A stretch of DNA of 64,000 nucleotides from Lysobacterales bacterium (GCA_016721015.1 JADKJL010000004.1:186001-250000), one strand, 5' to 3'; shown: positions 16,159-25,742, numbered from the stretch's first letter. Numbers and translations: made by a program. Notes: a model not told the origin generated them from the sequence alone.

Positions 16159-18801
16159 TCACGGCACGCGGATCACCGCGCTCTGATCCATGATCAAGGC
16201 ATCGTGATCACCATCACCGCCGCCGAAGTGTGCGCTGCCCGGTTCGGTCTTCAGCGCGCGATAGCCGCCGTCGTAGTCCCAGGTTGTCACCAGAATTCGG
16301 GTTCCCGAAAGCGTTGCCGGATATCCGAGCGCGGCGGCCGACAAGGTGAATTCGATCGTGTTGTGGGCACGGTCGACATGCAGGTCGGCAGCCGGCGTCT
16401 GCGCGATGCCTTCGTTGGCGGCGGACGCGGACTCCGCTCGGGTCAGGGTGTTGCTCCAGCCGCCGGCACGCAGACGTAGATGCCAGCGCATGTCGCCGGG
16501 CAAGCTTGAATTCTGCAAGGGCATTACGCGCGCACCGTCCTTGCGATTCGGCAGTTCAATGTAGATCGTTGGTGCCAGGTGATCGAAGCCGTTGGGCGGA
16601 TTCCAGGCTGCAACGAGCTGGTGCATGTGCAGGGCAATTCGCAGCGAGTTGCCCGAGGCAGAGACGCGCACTCCGCGCAGATCGAGCGGGCGCGCGGTTT
16701 GCCATAGCGGATCGGTCGGGTAGCGATAGGTGCCAAGCAGACCACGATCATCGTCAACCGGATCTTCGACATCAACGAGCTCATGCCAATCGCGTCTGAC
16801 GCGAAATTTCTGCACGCGCGACGTTGTTGACGAATCCTCGGACCAGGCGAGCACTTCGTGACTGATCGACGGATCGATAAAGCCCGATGTATCGATCGTC
16901 GCGCGCCAACGTCCCCCACTGTCGACGGCAACCACTGTTGACGATGCCAGACGACCATCGATGACAATACGCAGTTGATCAGTGCCGTGCGCCGATCCCT
17001 TGAGTTCAAGATCGCCGGTCAGCTCTCCTTCGGGCAAACTTTCGATAGTGATTGGGGCCGTGCCGCCAGAAAAATTCCTCGGCGCAGCGCCGACCTTCCA
17101 GACCTGACCACTGCGCGCCGGCAAGCGCAGTGTCAACGTGCCCTCGCTGTCGAGTACCGCATTCGCGCCCTCGCCATCGATCGAGAACAGCGATTGCAGC
17201 GCTGTACCTGGCGGCAATCCGGTATCGAGTGCGGCGAGCAGAGTCGGTTCGTCGGAGGAGTTGAAGACGACCAGCAAGGTCTCGTCGCCATCGCCGTAGC
17301 GATAGGCGAGCACGCCTGCAGAGGCCGCATTCGAAGCCAGCACGGTTGGCGTGCCGCGCGAGAGCAACGGATGCGTTCGTCGAAGTTCGGAAACGCGTTG
17401 AATGTATCGATAGAGCGGGGCATCACGATCGAAATGATCGCGCCCGCCCGAGCCGAATCCGGTTGCGAACATCGAGGCGCGTGGTTCGCTGAAGCCCTGT
17501 TCGGTGCCGTAGTAGATCACCGGGATTCCGGGCAGGGTCATGATCAGCAGCAGGGCTTGCTTGAGTCCGTCCTCGCTGCCGCCGGCAAGAAAGCGATCGA
17601 CATCGTGGTTGTCGACGAAACTCGGCATAAAATGCGGGTTGGCATGCACACGCTGCATGCTGTCGATGCGATGAGCCAGAATTGCAGTCGGTTTTCCGCG
17701 CGCAAACACATCGAGCGTGCTGCCATAGAGCGGAAAATTGAGCATGCCGGGCAGACGCGATTTGCCACTTTCATCGCGCAGATAGCGATCGATTTTCCTC
17801 GCCGATTCGTCCTTGTATGGCGCATCCATCGCAAAGCCTTCGCCGAACAGCAGGAAATTCCTCTGACCATTTCTGGCAGCGACATCGAGGATGCCCGGCG
17901 CCTTGCGATCCTTGTTGCGCAGGAAATCATCGAAGAACTCGGGTGGCACATAGAACGCCGTATCGATGCGATAGCCATCCACGCCAACCTTGTCGATCCA
18001 GAAGGCATAGCTCTGGCGCAAGGCCTTGCGCACCAGCGGATTCTCGGTGTTCAAGTCATCGAGTCCGGCCAGCTGCCAGTTCTGCAGTTGGTGCGTGTCG
18101 GCGAAATCGATGATGTCGGGTGTCCAGTGGTAGATCGCGGCAGCGCGATCTTTTTTCCTGCGCACATCGTTGAGCGAAAACGGATAGCGGGTGGGCGCGT
18201 CGTGTGGTTTCGCATCGGTATTGATGTGGAATCCATGTGCGGGATCGTCAGCGTCGATCACGCCGTCGTAGCGAAAAAAATTGCCGACGTGATTGACGAC
18301 GATGTCCTGGATCAGAAACATGGCGCGTGCATGCAGGCAGCGTGAAAGCTTGCGGTAGTCATCGAGAGTGCCCGCGTGCGCATCGACGCGCATGAAATCT
18401 TCGGCCCAATAGCCGTGGTAGCCACCGTACTGATGGCGCGCATCCCACCACTGGTTGGCGACCGGCGGCGTGATCCACAAGGCGGTCGCGCCGAGATCGT
18501 GGATGTAGTCGAGGCGTCGGCTCAGGCCGGCCAGATCGCCTCCGCTGTAGCGACGTCCATCGGTCGGGTCGAATTCTTCGGCACCCTGATCGTCATTGCG
18601 CGAATCAGCGTTGTCGAAGCGATCGATCATCGCGAAATAGATGATCTGATCGCGCCAGTCGGGCGAGGCAACATGCAGCGGAGCGGAGGTGCACGTGTCA
18701 TTCCGAGCGGCCGGGCGAGCGGCGCTGACGCTGTCGACAAGACCCGTTGCAAGGATCAGCAGGACGAGTGACGCCAGCGTCGGGCGTAGCCGGTTTTGCA
18801 C
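16159..18801 (-). CDS. Secreted GH13 alpha-amylase/cyclomaltodextrinase-like enzyme with C-terminal glucodextranase-type domain
   Basis: 880 residues with a signal peptide (MQNRLRPTLASLVLLILATG...). The GH13 barrel has SPDWRDQIIYFAMIDRF at its start, DIVVNH, GYRID with nucleophile D280, LFGEGF with acid/base E321 and FVDNHD with D400. After a C-domain, residues about 660-880 form a beta-rich module (from LLGTYRYPTDPLW) resembling the C-terminal domain of glucodextranase. It likely cleaves starch or cyclodextrins outside the cytoplasm. The gene is divergent from the TonB receptor across the shared operator at 18942-18960. Confidence 0.88.
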   Translation of the reverse strand: MQNRLRPTLASLVLLILATGLVDSVSAARPAARNDTCTSAPLHVASPDWRDQIIYFAMIDRFDNADSRNDDQGAEEFDPTDGRRYSGGDLAGLSRRLDYIHDLGATALWITPPVANQWWDARHQYGGYHGYWAEDFMRVDAHAGTLDDYRKLSRCLHARAMFLIQDIVVNHVGNFFRYDGVIDADDPAHGFHINTDAKPHDAPTRYPFSLNDVRRKKDRAAAIYHWTPDIIDFADTHQLQNWQLAGLDDLNTENPLVRKALRQSYAFWIDKVGVDGYRIDTAFYVPPEFFDDFLRNKDRKAPGILDVAARNGQRNFLLFGEGFAMDAPYKDESARKIDRYLRDESGKSRLPGMLNFPLYGSTLDVFARGKPTAILAHRIDSMQRVHANPHFMPSFVDNHDVDRFLAGGSEDGLKQALLLIMTLPGIPVIYYGTEQGFSEPRASMFATGFGSGGRDHFDRDAPLYRYIQRVSELRRTHPLLSRGTPTVLASNAASAGVLAYRYGDGDETLLVVFNSSDEPTLLAALDTGLPPGTALQSLFSIDGEGANAVLDSEGTLTLRLPARSGQVWKVGAAPRNFSGGTAPITIESLPEGELTGDLELKGSAHGTDQLRIVIDGRLASSTVVAVDSGGRWRATIDTSGFIDPSISHEVLAWSEDSSTTSRVQKFRVRRDWHELVDVEDPVDDDRGLLGTYRYPTDPLWQTARPLDLRGVRVSASGNSLRIALHMHQLVAAWNPPNGFDHLAPTIYIELPNRKDGARVMPLQNSSLPGDMRWHLRLRAGGWSNTLTRAESASAANEGIAQTPAADLHVDRAHNTIEFTLSAAALGYPATLSGTRILVTTWDYDGGYRALKTEPGSAHFGGGDGDHDALIMDQSAVIRVP

Positions 18802-18941
18802 AAGAATATCCTGTTCGATCAGTGTGTTGGCGCGCCATCATGTGTGGCGATACAGAGCGCCCATGCTCGGCGCTTTACCCGCTTGCGGCAAGTGGAAGAG
18901 GCTGCTTCAAGGCCGATTTCCGCGACGTCCGCATGGCAATC

Positions 18942-18960
18942 GCGCATGAATACGTATGCA
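18942..18960. promoter_or_regulatory. LacI-type palindromic operator, copy 2
   Basis: GCGCATGAATACGTATGCA is the exact reverse complement of the 19 bp at 2154-2172. It lies in the 296-bp gap between the divergent amylase and TonB receptor genes, 138 bp before the receptor start. The rest of the gap shows no gene. Confidence 0.75.
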
Positions 18961-19097
18961 AAAACGGCCGCGCCGGAAACGCCGGGGCTACCATCGCCGG
19001 GCGTTGAAGTGAGGTCATTCGACGGCACACGAGACCGGCTTGGGTCGATCGCGAACCAACCGGCCACAGTTTGAAATTCCGAGTTTGGGGGAGAGAC

Positions 19098-21809
19098 ATG
19101 GTTTATCTGAAGCGCAATCTGCTGAGCGTCGCCCTGATGTCGGCGTTGGTGGTCACCGCCGTATCGGCGCATGCTCAGGACACGAACGCAGACCAGGACC
19201 AGACAGCCGCCGACGCCGAAGCGGCCGCAAAGAAGCAAGCCGAAAAGGATTCGAACACACTCGATACGGTCGTTGTATCGGGCATACGTGCCGCAATCGA
19301 AAGCGCCATCGAAGTCAAGCGTGAGTCGAACTCGATCGTTGAGGTCATTTCCTCCGAGGATCTCGGCAAGCTTCCCGATGTATCGATCGCCGATTCGTTG
19401 GCGCGCTTGCCCGGCCTCGCCACACAGCGCGTTGCCGGACGTTCCTCCACCGTCAGCATCCGTGGACTCGCCGGTGACTATGGTACGACCCTGCTCAACG
19501 GTCGGGAGCAGGTCAGCGTTGGCGACAATCGCACGATCGAGTACGACCAGTTTCCTTCAGAACTGATCAACCAGGTCGTCGTCTACAAGACCCCGGACGC
19601 TTCCCTGGTCGGTCAGGGTCTCTCTGGTACGGTCGATTTGCGCACGGTGCGCCCGCTCTCGTTCCAGGAGCGCGTGGTCTCGCTCAATGCGCGCGGTGAG
19701 AAGAACTCGCTCGGCAAGATCAACTCCGATTCAGATGATGTAGGCAGCCGTGTCAGCGCGTTCTACGTCGACCAGTTCATGGACGACAAGCTCGGCATCG
19801 CTCTTGGCTATGCGCGGCTCGACAGGCCGGAGCAGTCCAATCGCTGGGAATCCTGGGGCTACCCGACCGATAGCTCCGGGACCTACGCGATTGGCGGAGC
19901 GAAGCTGCAGGGAACCTCGCGCGACTCCGTGCGTCAGGGCCTGATGGGCGTGCTCGAGTTCAATGCCAGCGAGCACTATTCGACCATGCTCGATGTGTAC
20001 TACTCGAAATTCGACAAGGCCGAAACGACGCGTTTCATGGAGACCGGGCTCGCCTGGTCCGGCGCAACCCTGCAGAACCCCGGCGTCCAGAACGGCATCG
20101 TCACGACGGGCACATTCAGTGGCGTCCGTCCTGTCTTGCGCAATGACCTCAATGAGGGCAACGACAAGCTCTTCGCGATCGGCTGGAACAACCATTTCAC
20201 GATCACCGACTTGTGGTCGGCCGACGTTGATGTCAGCCATTCGCGGGCGGATCGCCATGAAAGCATTCTTGAAATGTATTCCGGCACTCGCGCGGGTGTC
20301 ACCGATGATGTCGATTTCGAACTGGATTCAAACGGGTTCCCGACGTTCCACTACGGACTGGACTACACCGATCCGAACGTCGTCGTTCTGACCGATCCGG
20401 GAGGCTGGGGGCAGGACGGATACATCAAGACACCGAACGTCAAGGACGATTTGAGCTCGTTCCGGGCCAGCGCCGAGCGCGCATTTGATGGAGGTCCATT
20501 CTCGAGCCTGGAGTTCGGAATCAACTACTCGGATCGCGAGAAGCAGCGCAGCGTGCCGGAAGCGTTTCTCGACCTGATAAACGACGAGACCACGATTCCG
20601 GGCAATTTTCTTATCTCGCCAGTTGACCTCGGTTTTGCGGGCGTGCCGGGAAGCATCAGCTACCAGATCAATCCAGTGCTCGCACAGTTCTACACGTTGC
20701 GCGACAACATCAATGCAGACATCGTCAACAAGCAGTGGAAAGTCGACGAAAAAGTCACGACCGGCTACTTCCAGTTCAACATCAACTCGGAGCTCGGTTC
20801 GATCCCGGTACGCGGCAACGTTGGCGTGCAGGCGGTCTCGGTCGATCAGAGTTCGGATGGGTTCGAAGTCCTCCAGGGCGATGCCGGCAACGCCCTGCCA
20901 TTTTCCGGTAGCGCAAGCTACACCGACTACTTGCCAAGCCTGAATCTGGCCTTCTTGTTGCCGGCCGACAATACAATCCGGCTGGGTCTTGGCCGGGAAG
21001 CGGCGAGACCGCGTCTCGACCAGATGCGTGCCAACAACAACACAAGCCTGGCCTTCTCCGGCGAAAACTTCGGTCGCTGGACGCGAGAGGGTGGCAACCC
21101 GGAACTCAAGCCGTGGATTGCCAACGCGTTCGACCTGTCGTGGGAGCACTATTTTGCGAACAGCGGTTACTTCAGTGCGGCCTACTTCTACAAGGACCTG
21201 AAGAGCTACGTCTACGACCAGACGACCGCATTCGACGCAAGCGGACTTCCGATTCCCGATGGCTACGTCGGTCCGACGCCGGATCCGATCGGCATCTACA
21301 AACGTCCTGCCAACGGAACCGGCGGCAGCATCAAGGGATACGAGCTCGCACTCTCGATTCCATTCGACCTGTTTACGCCTGCACTGGATGGTTTCGGCTT
21401 CACCGCAAACTATTCGGATACCAGCAGCTCGATCAAGCGTCTTGGTCCGGACGGTCCGGACGAGCCGATTGCCGGCCTCTCCAAGCAGGTCAGAAATTTC
21501 TCGTTCTACTATGAGAAGCACGGGTTCCAGGTGCGCATCAGCGATCACTCACGCTCCGACTTTCTTGGCGAGGTCCAGGGTTTCGGTGCAGACCGCGCTC
21601 TGGTCTACATCGATGGCGAATCGGTGCTCGATTTCCAGACCGGCTACACGTTCAGGGACGACTCCGCGTTGCACGGGATGACTATCCTCCTGCAGGTCAA
21701 CAACGTGACCAATGAGCCGTATCGGGAGTTCTTCAACGACAGCGGCCTGACCAAGCGCTCGGAAGAGTACGGACGACAATATCTGCTCGGCGTCACCTAC
21801 AAGTTCTGA
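19098..21809 (+). CDS. TonB-dependent receptor, probable maltodextrin uptake
   Basis: 903 residues. ATG 19098 follows GGGGGAG by four bases. A signal peptide (...LMSALVVTAVSAHAQ) leads to a TonB-box-like stretch (LDTVVVSGIRAAIESAIEVK). Next come the plug (IADSLARLPGLATQRVAGRSSTVSIRGL) and a beta-barrel that ends in the outer-membrane signature phenylalanine (GVTYKF). This matches the Xanthomonas-Caulobacter type of TonB receptor. By context and shared operator it probably moves maltodextrins across the outer membrane, like Caulobacter MalA. Substrate is inferred. Confidence 0.92.
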   Translation: MVYLKRNLLSVALMSALVVTAVSAHAQDTNADQDQTAADAEAAAKKQAEKDSNTLDTVVVSGIRAAIESAIEVKRESNSIVEVISSEDLGKLPDVSIADSLARLPGLATQRVAGRSSTVSIRGLAGDYGTTLLNGREQVSVGDNRTIEYDQFPSELINQVVVYKTPDASLVGQGLSGTVDLRTVRPLSFQERVVSLNARGEKNSLGKINSDSDDVGSRVSAFYVDQFMDDKLGIALGYARLDRPEQSNRWESWGYPTDSSGTYAIGGAKLQGTSRDSVRQGLMGVLEFNASEHYSTMLDVYYSKFDKAETTRFMETGLAWSGATLQNPGVQNGIVTTGTFSGVRPVLRNDLNEGNDKLFAIGWNNHFTITDLWSADVDVSHSRADRHESILEMYSGTRAGVTDDVDFELDSNGFPTFHYGLDYTDPNVVVLTDPGGWGQDGYIKTPNVKDDLSSFRASAERAFDGGPFSSLEFGINYSDREKQRSVPEAFLDLINDETTIPGNFLISPVDLGFAGVPGSISYQINPVLAQFYTLRDNINADIVNKQWKVDEKVTTGYFQFNINSELGSIPVRGNVGVQAVSVDQSSDGFEVLQGDAGNALPFSGSASYTDYLPSLNLAFLLPADNTIRLGLGREAARPRLDQMRANNNTSLAFSGENFGRWTREGGNPELKPWIANAFDLSWEHYFANSGYFSAAYFYKDLKSYVYDQTTAFDASGLPIPDGYVGPTPDPIGIYKRPANGTGGSIKGYELALSIPFDLFTPALDGFGFTANYSDTSSSIKRLGPDGPDEPIAGLSKQVRNFSFYYEKHGFQVRISDHSRSDFLGEVQGFGADRALVYIDGESVLDFQTGYTFRDDSALHGMTILLQVNNVTNEPYREFFNDSGLTKRSEEYGRQYLLGVTYKF

Positions 21810-21831
21810 GCAGCGCAACGCTCCCAACGTG

Positions 21832-21868
21832 CCCTGTCGGCCGGTCTGGCGACAGGGTTTTCCTGTTT
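21832..21868 (+). terminator. Rho-independent terminator after the TonB receptor
   Basis: CCCTGTCG (21832-21839) pairs with CGACAGGG (21850-21857) and is followed by TTTTCCTGTTTT. It sits 23 bp after the receptor stop codon. Confidence 0.8.
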
Positions 21869-22001
21869 TGGGATTCGGCAAAGCGACGCATGTCTGCACC
21901 ATTCATTGGGCTCGTGCGAAGATGCGGCATTGCTAGCCCTTGACCGAAGCCGCCGCTGAACCGCGGTGAGCCGGATCCGGGGCGCCTGCCCAGGAGGAAT
22001 C

Positions 22002-23012
22002 ATGGAATCGTCCGCTCCGCGTAGCTCACGCTGGAAATTGCACGGCATCCTCGCCGTGTTTCTCGGCTATGTGCTGGTTATCCTCGCCCTGATGTGGTGG
22101 TGGGATACCGAGCCGGACTATTTCGATCCGATCAAGGCGACCCAGGAAATGGCGACGGCGCGCCAGCAGACCGTGGTCGTCGGCACCGCCACCACCAGTG
22201 CACTGATCCGCAGTACCGAAGTCATGCTCGACAAGCGCGGCGGCTACTTGAGCAACGACAAATTGCCGCCCGGCGTGCTGATGGACAACATCCCGAATTG
22301 GGAATTCGGCGTGGTCACCGCTTCGCGCGACTTGACCCGTGCCCTGCGCAACGAATTCAGTCGCTCGCAGACCCAGTCGGTCGAGGACAAGGATTTGCAG
22401 GAGGCCGAGCCGCTGATCAGTTCGCCGAATGATCGCTGGCTGCTGCCGGGTTCCGAAAGCCAGTACCGCAAGGCAATTGCGCATATCGAGAGTTACGCCA
22501 CCCGGCTGGCCGACGCCAACAAGGATGACGCCCAGTTCTATGCGCGTGCCGATAATCTGTCGGACTTCCTTTCCGTCGTTTCGACCCGTCTGGGCTCGCT
22601 TTCGCAGCGACTGTCCGCGAGTGTCGGTCAGGTGCGTATCGATACCGACCTGGCCAACGATCCCAATGCGCAGCAATCGAGGCCGGCGGCGAGCTCGCGT
22701 GTCGTCAAGACACCGTGGACCGAGATCGACGACAATTTCTACGAGGCGCGTGGCTACACTTGGGCCCTGCGCGAGCAACTCGAAGCCATCCGCGTCGATT
22801 TCGGCCCGGTGCTGCGCGACAAGAACGCGATGATCAGCCTCGAGCAGGTGATCCGCGAAATCGAGGAAGCGCAAAAGCCGCTGAGCAGCCCGATGGTGCT
22901 GAACGGTTCACCGTTTGGCTTCTTCGGCAATCATTCGCTGGTGCTGGCCAATTACATCTCGCGCGCCAATGCCGCCCTGATCGAATTGCGCGAACTGCTC
23001 AAGCGCGGGTAG
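22002..23012 (+). CDS. DUF2333 family inner-membrane protein
   Basis: 336 residues from ATG 22002, preceded by AGGAGG. One N-terminal membrane helix (ILAVFLGYVLVILALMWWW) is followed by a long helical periplasmic domain of the DUF2333 type (EPDYFDP, LSNDKLPPGVLMDNIPNWEFG, LVVLANYISRANAALIELR-like end). The function is unknown; the family is spread through gamma- and alphaproteobacteria. Its stop codon runs straight into a heptamer repeat array. Confidence 0.85.
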   Translation: MESSAPRSSRWKLHGILAVFLGYVLVILALMWWWDTEPDYFDPIKATQEMATARQQTVVVGTATTSALIRSTEVMLDKRGGYLSNDKLPPGVLMDNIPNWEFGVVTASRDLTRALRNEFSRSQTQSVEDKDLQEAEPLISSPNDRWLLPGSESQYRKAIAHIESYATRLADANKDDAQFYARADNLSDFLSVVSTRLGSLSQRLSASVGQVRIDTDLANDPNAQQSRPAASSRVVKTPWTEIDDNFYEARGYTWALREQLEAIRVDFGPVLRDKNAMISLEQVIREIEEAQKPLSSPMVLNGSPFGFFGNHSLVLANYISRANAALIELRELLKRG

Positions 23013-23325
23013 CGGTGAGCGGATAGCGGTAAGCGGTAAAGCGGTGAGCGGTGAGCGGTGAGCATCCCAAGTGGGTGGTTGTCGTGGGAGCGACTTCAGT
23101 CGCGATGCGTTTGATTTGAAGCATCGCGACTGAAGTCGCTCCCACGAGGGTCTCTTCTTCCCAGTCCCGCTTCCCACTTCCCGCTTCCCACTCCCCACTC
23201 CCCACTTCCCACTTCCCACTTCCCGCTTCCCACTCCCCACTCCCCACTCCCCACTTCCCGCTCCCCACTCTCCCCACTTCCCACTTCCCACTCCCCGCTC
23301 ACCGCTCACCGCTCCCCACTCACCG
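23012..23325. repeat. Inverted heptamer arrays flanking a REP hairpin
   Basis: On the left (23012-23063) are about seven GCGGTGA-like heptamers. On the right (23166-23325) are about 22 heptamers of the form CCC(A/G)CT(C/T), the last of which become ACCGCTC, complementary to the left units. The perfect 26-bp palindrome at 23083-23146 sits between them. The whole could fold into a long hairpin. No gene was found from 23013 to 23564. Confidence 0.8.
23083..23146. repeat. REP palindrome
   Basis: Perfect 26-bp arms: CGTGGGAGCGACTTCAGTCG... (23083-23108) and its complement (23121-23146), with a 12-bp loop. It belongs to the same family as the copies at 27430, 45588 and 49796. Confidence 0.85.
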
Positions 23326-23338
23326 ATGCCTGCATTCT

Positions 23339-23409
23339 GTAGGAGCCCGTTCACGGGCGAGCGATCGCTCCATATCTCCACAAAACCTCGCCCCTGAAGG
23401 GGCTCCTAC
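23339..23409. repeat. REP-like palindrome, variant family
   Basis: GTAGGAGCCCGTTCACGGGC... at 23339 is matched by ...CTGAAGGGGCTCCTAC ending at 23409. This is the 'GTAGGAGCCC' variant of the local REP elements, with imperfect arms. Confidence 0.65.
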
Positions 23410-23564
23410 GGGTTTGCGGAGAACTGCTTTTCGCTTCTTCCGCTAACCGCTAGCGGCTAACCGCTTACGGATCTCGGCTCTCGGCTCACCGCTCCATTGT
23501 GATTTTCCCCGCTGTGCTGCGAATCATGCAGACACACGGGCACAATCAGGCAGGCAAGGGGATG

Positions 23565-24086
23565 ATGCGGACGATGGCACTGAACGCGGTCGAAATACGA
23601 CGGGAACAGTTCTCCCGGTTGCTCGAAGGGCATCGCAAGATCGTCTTCAAGGTTGCCAACAGCTATGCGCGTCTGGCTGACGATCGTGCTGACCTGGGCC
23701 AGGAAATAAGCGCGCAGTTATGGCGGGCTTTCCCCGGCTACGACGAAACCCGATCATTCTCGACCTGGATGTATCGCATCGCGTTGAATGTCGCGATCTC
23801 GCATCTGCGCAACGCCGAGCGTCGCGCCACACAGACTCAGCCGCTCGAATCCGCGCACGAAGCGGCCGTCGTCACCGGTATTTCCGAACCGGACGAGCGC
23901 GTGCGTGCGCTCGAGGCCTTCATGGCGAGGCTCGATCCGCTCAATCGCGCCTTGTTGCTGCTCGTTCTTGAAGAACGCAGCTATCGCGAGATCGCCGAGA
24001 TCCTCGGCTTGAGTGAAACCAACGTGGCGACGCGCATCTCGCGCCTGAAGCAACGCATCCGCAACGACACTTCCTTCAACGGCTAA
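23565..24086 (+). CDS. ECF-type RNA polymerase sigma factor
   Basis: About 173 residues. Region 2 contains VFKVANSYARLADDRADLGQEI and TRSFSTWMYRIALNVA. Region 4 contains LDPLNRALLLLVLEERSYREI and LGLSETNVATRISRLKQRI, a standard sigma-70 region 4 helix-turn-helix. The frame is open from 23499. I chose ATG 23565 with AAGG five bases upstream; ATG 23562 or 23574 are possible. The downstream membrane protein gene starts 6 bp after the stop and is probably its partner. The target promoters are unknown. Confidence 0.88.
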   Translation: MRTMALNAVEIRREQFSRLLEGHRKIVFKVANSYARLADDRADLGQEISAQLWRAFPGYDETRSFSTWMYRIALNVAISHLRNAERRATQTQPLESAHEAAVVTGISEPDERVRALEAFMARLDPLNRALLLLVLEERSYREIAEILGLSETNVATRISRLKQRIRNDTSFNG

Positions 24087-24092
24087 TCAGAC

Positions 24093-24764
24093 ATGGAAAC
24101 GACAATGGAATTTGATGACATGAAATCCGCCTGGCAGACGCTTGATCGCCGCCTTGAACAACAGCATGTGCTGAACCTGCAGTTGTTTCGCGATGCGCGC
24201 GTGGACAAGGCGCGCAGCGGATTGCGCCCCTTGTTCTGGGGCCAGATTGCACAGATCTTTTTCGGCGTGCTGATGATCGTGCTTGGCGTCTCGGTGTGGA
24301 GCAGCCACCGCGAGATTCCGAATCTGCTGATCAGCGGCATCATCGTGCATGTCTATGGTGTCGTCGCGATCATGCTCGCCGGCATCACCCTCGGCATGAT
24401 CGGCCGCCTCGACTATTCGGCGCCGGTGCTGGTCATCCAGAGGCAACTCGCGCAACTACGCACGTTCTACATCCGCAATGGCATGATTGTCGGCCTGTCC
24501 TGGTGGCTGTTCTGGATTCCGTTCGTGGCCTGCTTCTTTGCCTGGCTGGTCGGCGTCGACTTCTTTGCCAACATGGGTGCCTCGATTGTCTGGTGCGTCG
24601 CCGTAGGCATCGTCGGTCTGTTTGCGACCTGGGGCTTCCATCGCTGGGCGCAGCGCTCGGGCCGGACTGGATTGGCCAACGCCATGAACAACGCCATGAC
24701 CGGCAGCAGCCTGCGCAAGGCGCAATCGATCCTTGATGAGATCAAGCGATTCGAGCAGGAGTGA
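24093..24764 (+). CDS. Four-helix membrane protein, possible anti-sigma partner
   Basis: 223 residues. An N-terminal cytoplasmic helix (FDDMKSAWQTLDRRLEQQHVL) precedes four membrane helices (about 48-70, 80-105, 130-155, 160-185), and a charged tail follows. Being 6 bp behind an ECF sigma gene suggests an anti-sigma or signal-relay role, but no zinc-finger anti-sigma motif is present. I do not recognise a named family. Confidence 0.75.
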   Translation: METTMEFDDMKSAWQTLDRRLEQQHVLNLQLFRDARVDKARSGLRPLFWGQIAQIFFGVLMIVLGVSVWSSHREIPNLLISGIIVHVYGVVAIMLAGITLGMIGRLDYSAPVLVIQRQLAQLRTFYIRNGMIVGLSWWLFWIPFVACFFAWLVGVDFFANMGASIVWCVAVGIVGLFATWGFHRWAQRSGRTGLANAMNNAMTGSSLRKAQSILDEIKRFEQE

Positions 24765-24909
24765 GTCACTCCACTCAGGAGGACTGGATGCGGCGGTTGA
24801 TGAATGAATCGCAAGCGCCGCCGCGCCAGTGAGCTCATTGGACTTGACCCACGCGGGTAAAACAGAAATTCTCGCAGGATCCTCTCCGGGAGCCACCAAG
24901 GAACAACCG

Positions 24910-25185
24910 ATGACCATCGCCATTGACCACCAGCACGACCGCCAGCGCTTCGTCGCCGAAATCGAAGGACAGGAATGTGTACTTGAATACCGGTTGTCCG
25001 GCAATACGATGACGATCACGCATACCGGTGTGCCGGCGAGTCTTGGCGGGCGTGGTATCGCGAGTCAATTGACCCGCTTCGCGCTCGATGCAGCGCGTTC
25101 GGAAGGCTGGAAGGTCATCCCGGCGTGTTCGTATGCGATCGGGTACATCGAGAAACATCCCGAGTATCAGGATCTGCTCGCCTGA
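24910..25185 (+). CDS. Small GNAT-type acetyltransferase (YjdJ/GTLP3-like)
   Basis: 91 residues from ATG 24910 with AAGGAA upstream. It has the short GNAT layout: ECVLEYRLSGNTMTITHTGVPASLGGRGIASQL (acetyl-CoA loop GGRGIA) and then ALDAARSEGWKVIPACSYAIGYIEKHPEY. Such 90-100-residue proteins bind acetyl-CoA; their substrates are unknown. An upstream in-frame extension to 24829 lacks family similarity. Confidence 0.85.
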   Translation: MTIAIDHQHDRQRFVAEIEGQECVLEYRLSGNTMTITHTGVPASLGGRGIASQLTRFALDAARSEGWKVIPACSYAIGYIEKHPEYQDLLA

Positions 25186-25205
25186 AGTCGCTCGGGAGTT
25201 TTGCT

Positions 25206-25742
25206 TCAGCCTTCCGCAGCGCGGTAGCGTTCGACGCTGTCGAGGATTTCCTGCCTGGCATCGGCGGCATTGCCCCAGCCTTCGAGCTTCACCCACTTGC
25301 CTTTTTCGAGATCCTTGTAGTGCTCGAAGAAGTGGCCGATGCGTTCGAGCCAGTGCTTGGAAACCTGTTCGATATCGTTGATGTGGGCGTAGCCTTCGAA
25401 CACCTTCGGGATCGGCACGGCGACCAGCTTCTCGTCAGCACCGGCCTCGTCGCTCATGCGCAGCACGCCAACCGGACGGCAGCGGATCGCCGAGCCCGGC
25501 ACCAGCGGCAGCGGCAGGATCACCAGCACATCGAGCGGGTCACCGTCGCCGCCAAGGGTCTGCGGGATATAGCCGTAGTTGCACGGGTAGCGCATCGGCG
25601 TTGACAGCACGCGATCGACGAAGATCGCGCCGGTGGCCTTGTCGACCTCGTACTTGACCGGTTCCGCATCCTTCGGAATTTCGATGATGACGTTGATTTC
25701 ATTCGGCACATCCTTGCCGGTGGAAACAAGCTGCAAAGCCAT
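25206..25742 (-). CDS. ppa: Inorganic pyrophosphatase
   Basis: 178 residues, the usual length of the bacterial family I enzyme. It hydrolyses pyrophosphate to phosphate in the cytoplasm, using Mg2+. The signature DGDPLDVLV is present, as are VEIP-like INVIIEIPKD, YPCNYGYIPQT and the C-terminal FFEHYKDLEKGKWVKLEGW. It is convergent with the acetyltransferase gene. Confidence 0.97.
   Translation of the reverse strand: MALQLVSTGKDVPNEINVIIEIPKDAEPVKYEVDKATGAIFVDRVLSTPMRYPCNYGYIPQTLGGDGDPLDVLVILPLPLVPGSAIRCRPVGVLRMSDEAGADEKLVAVPIPKVFEGYAHINDIEQVSKHWLERIGHFFEHYKDLEKGKWVKLEGWGNAADARQEILDSVERYRAAEG

Noticed and set aside
23012..23325. CRISPR-like array
   Set aside because: Units are contiguous 7-mers without spacers, and no cas genes are nearby.
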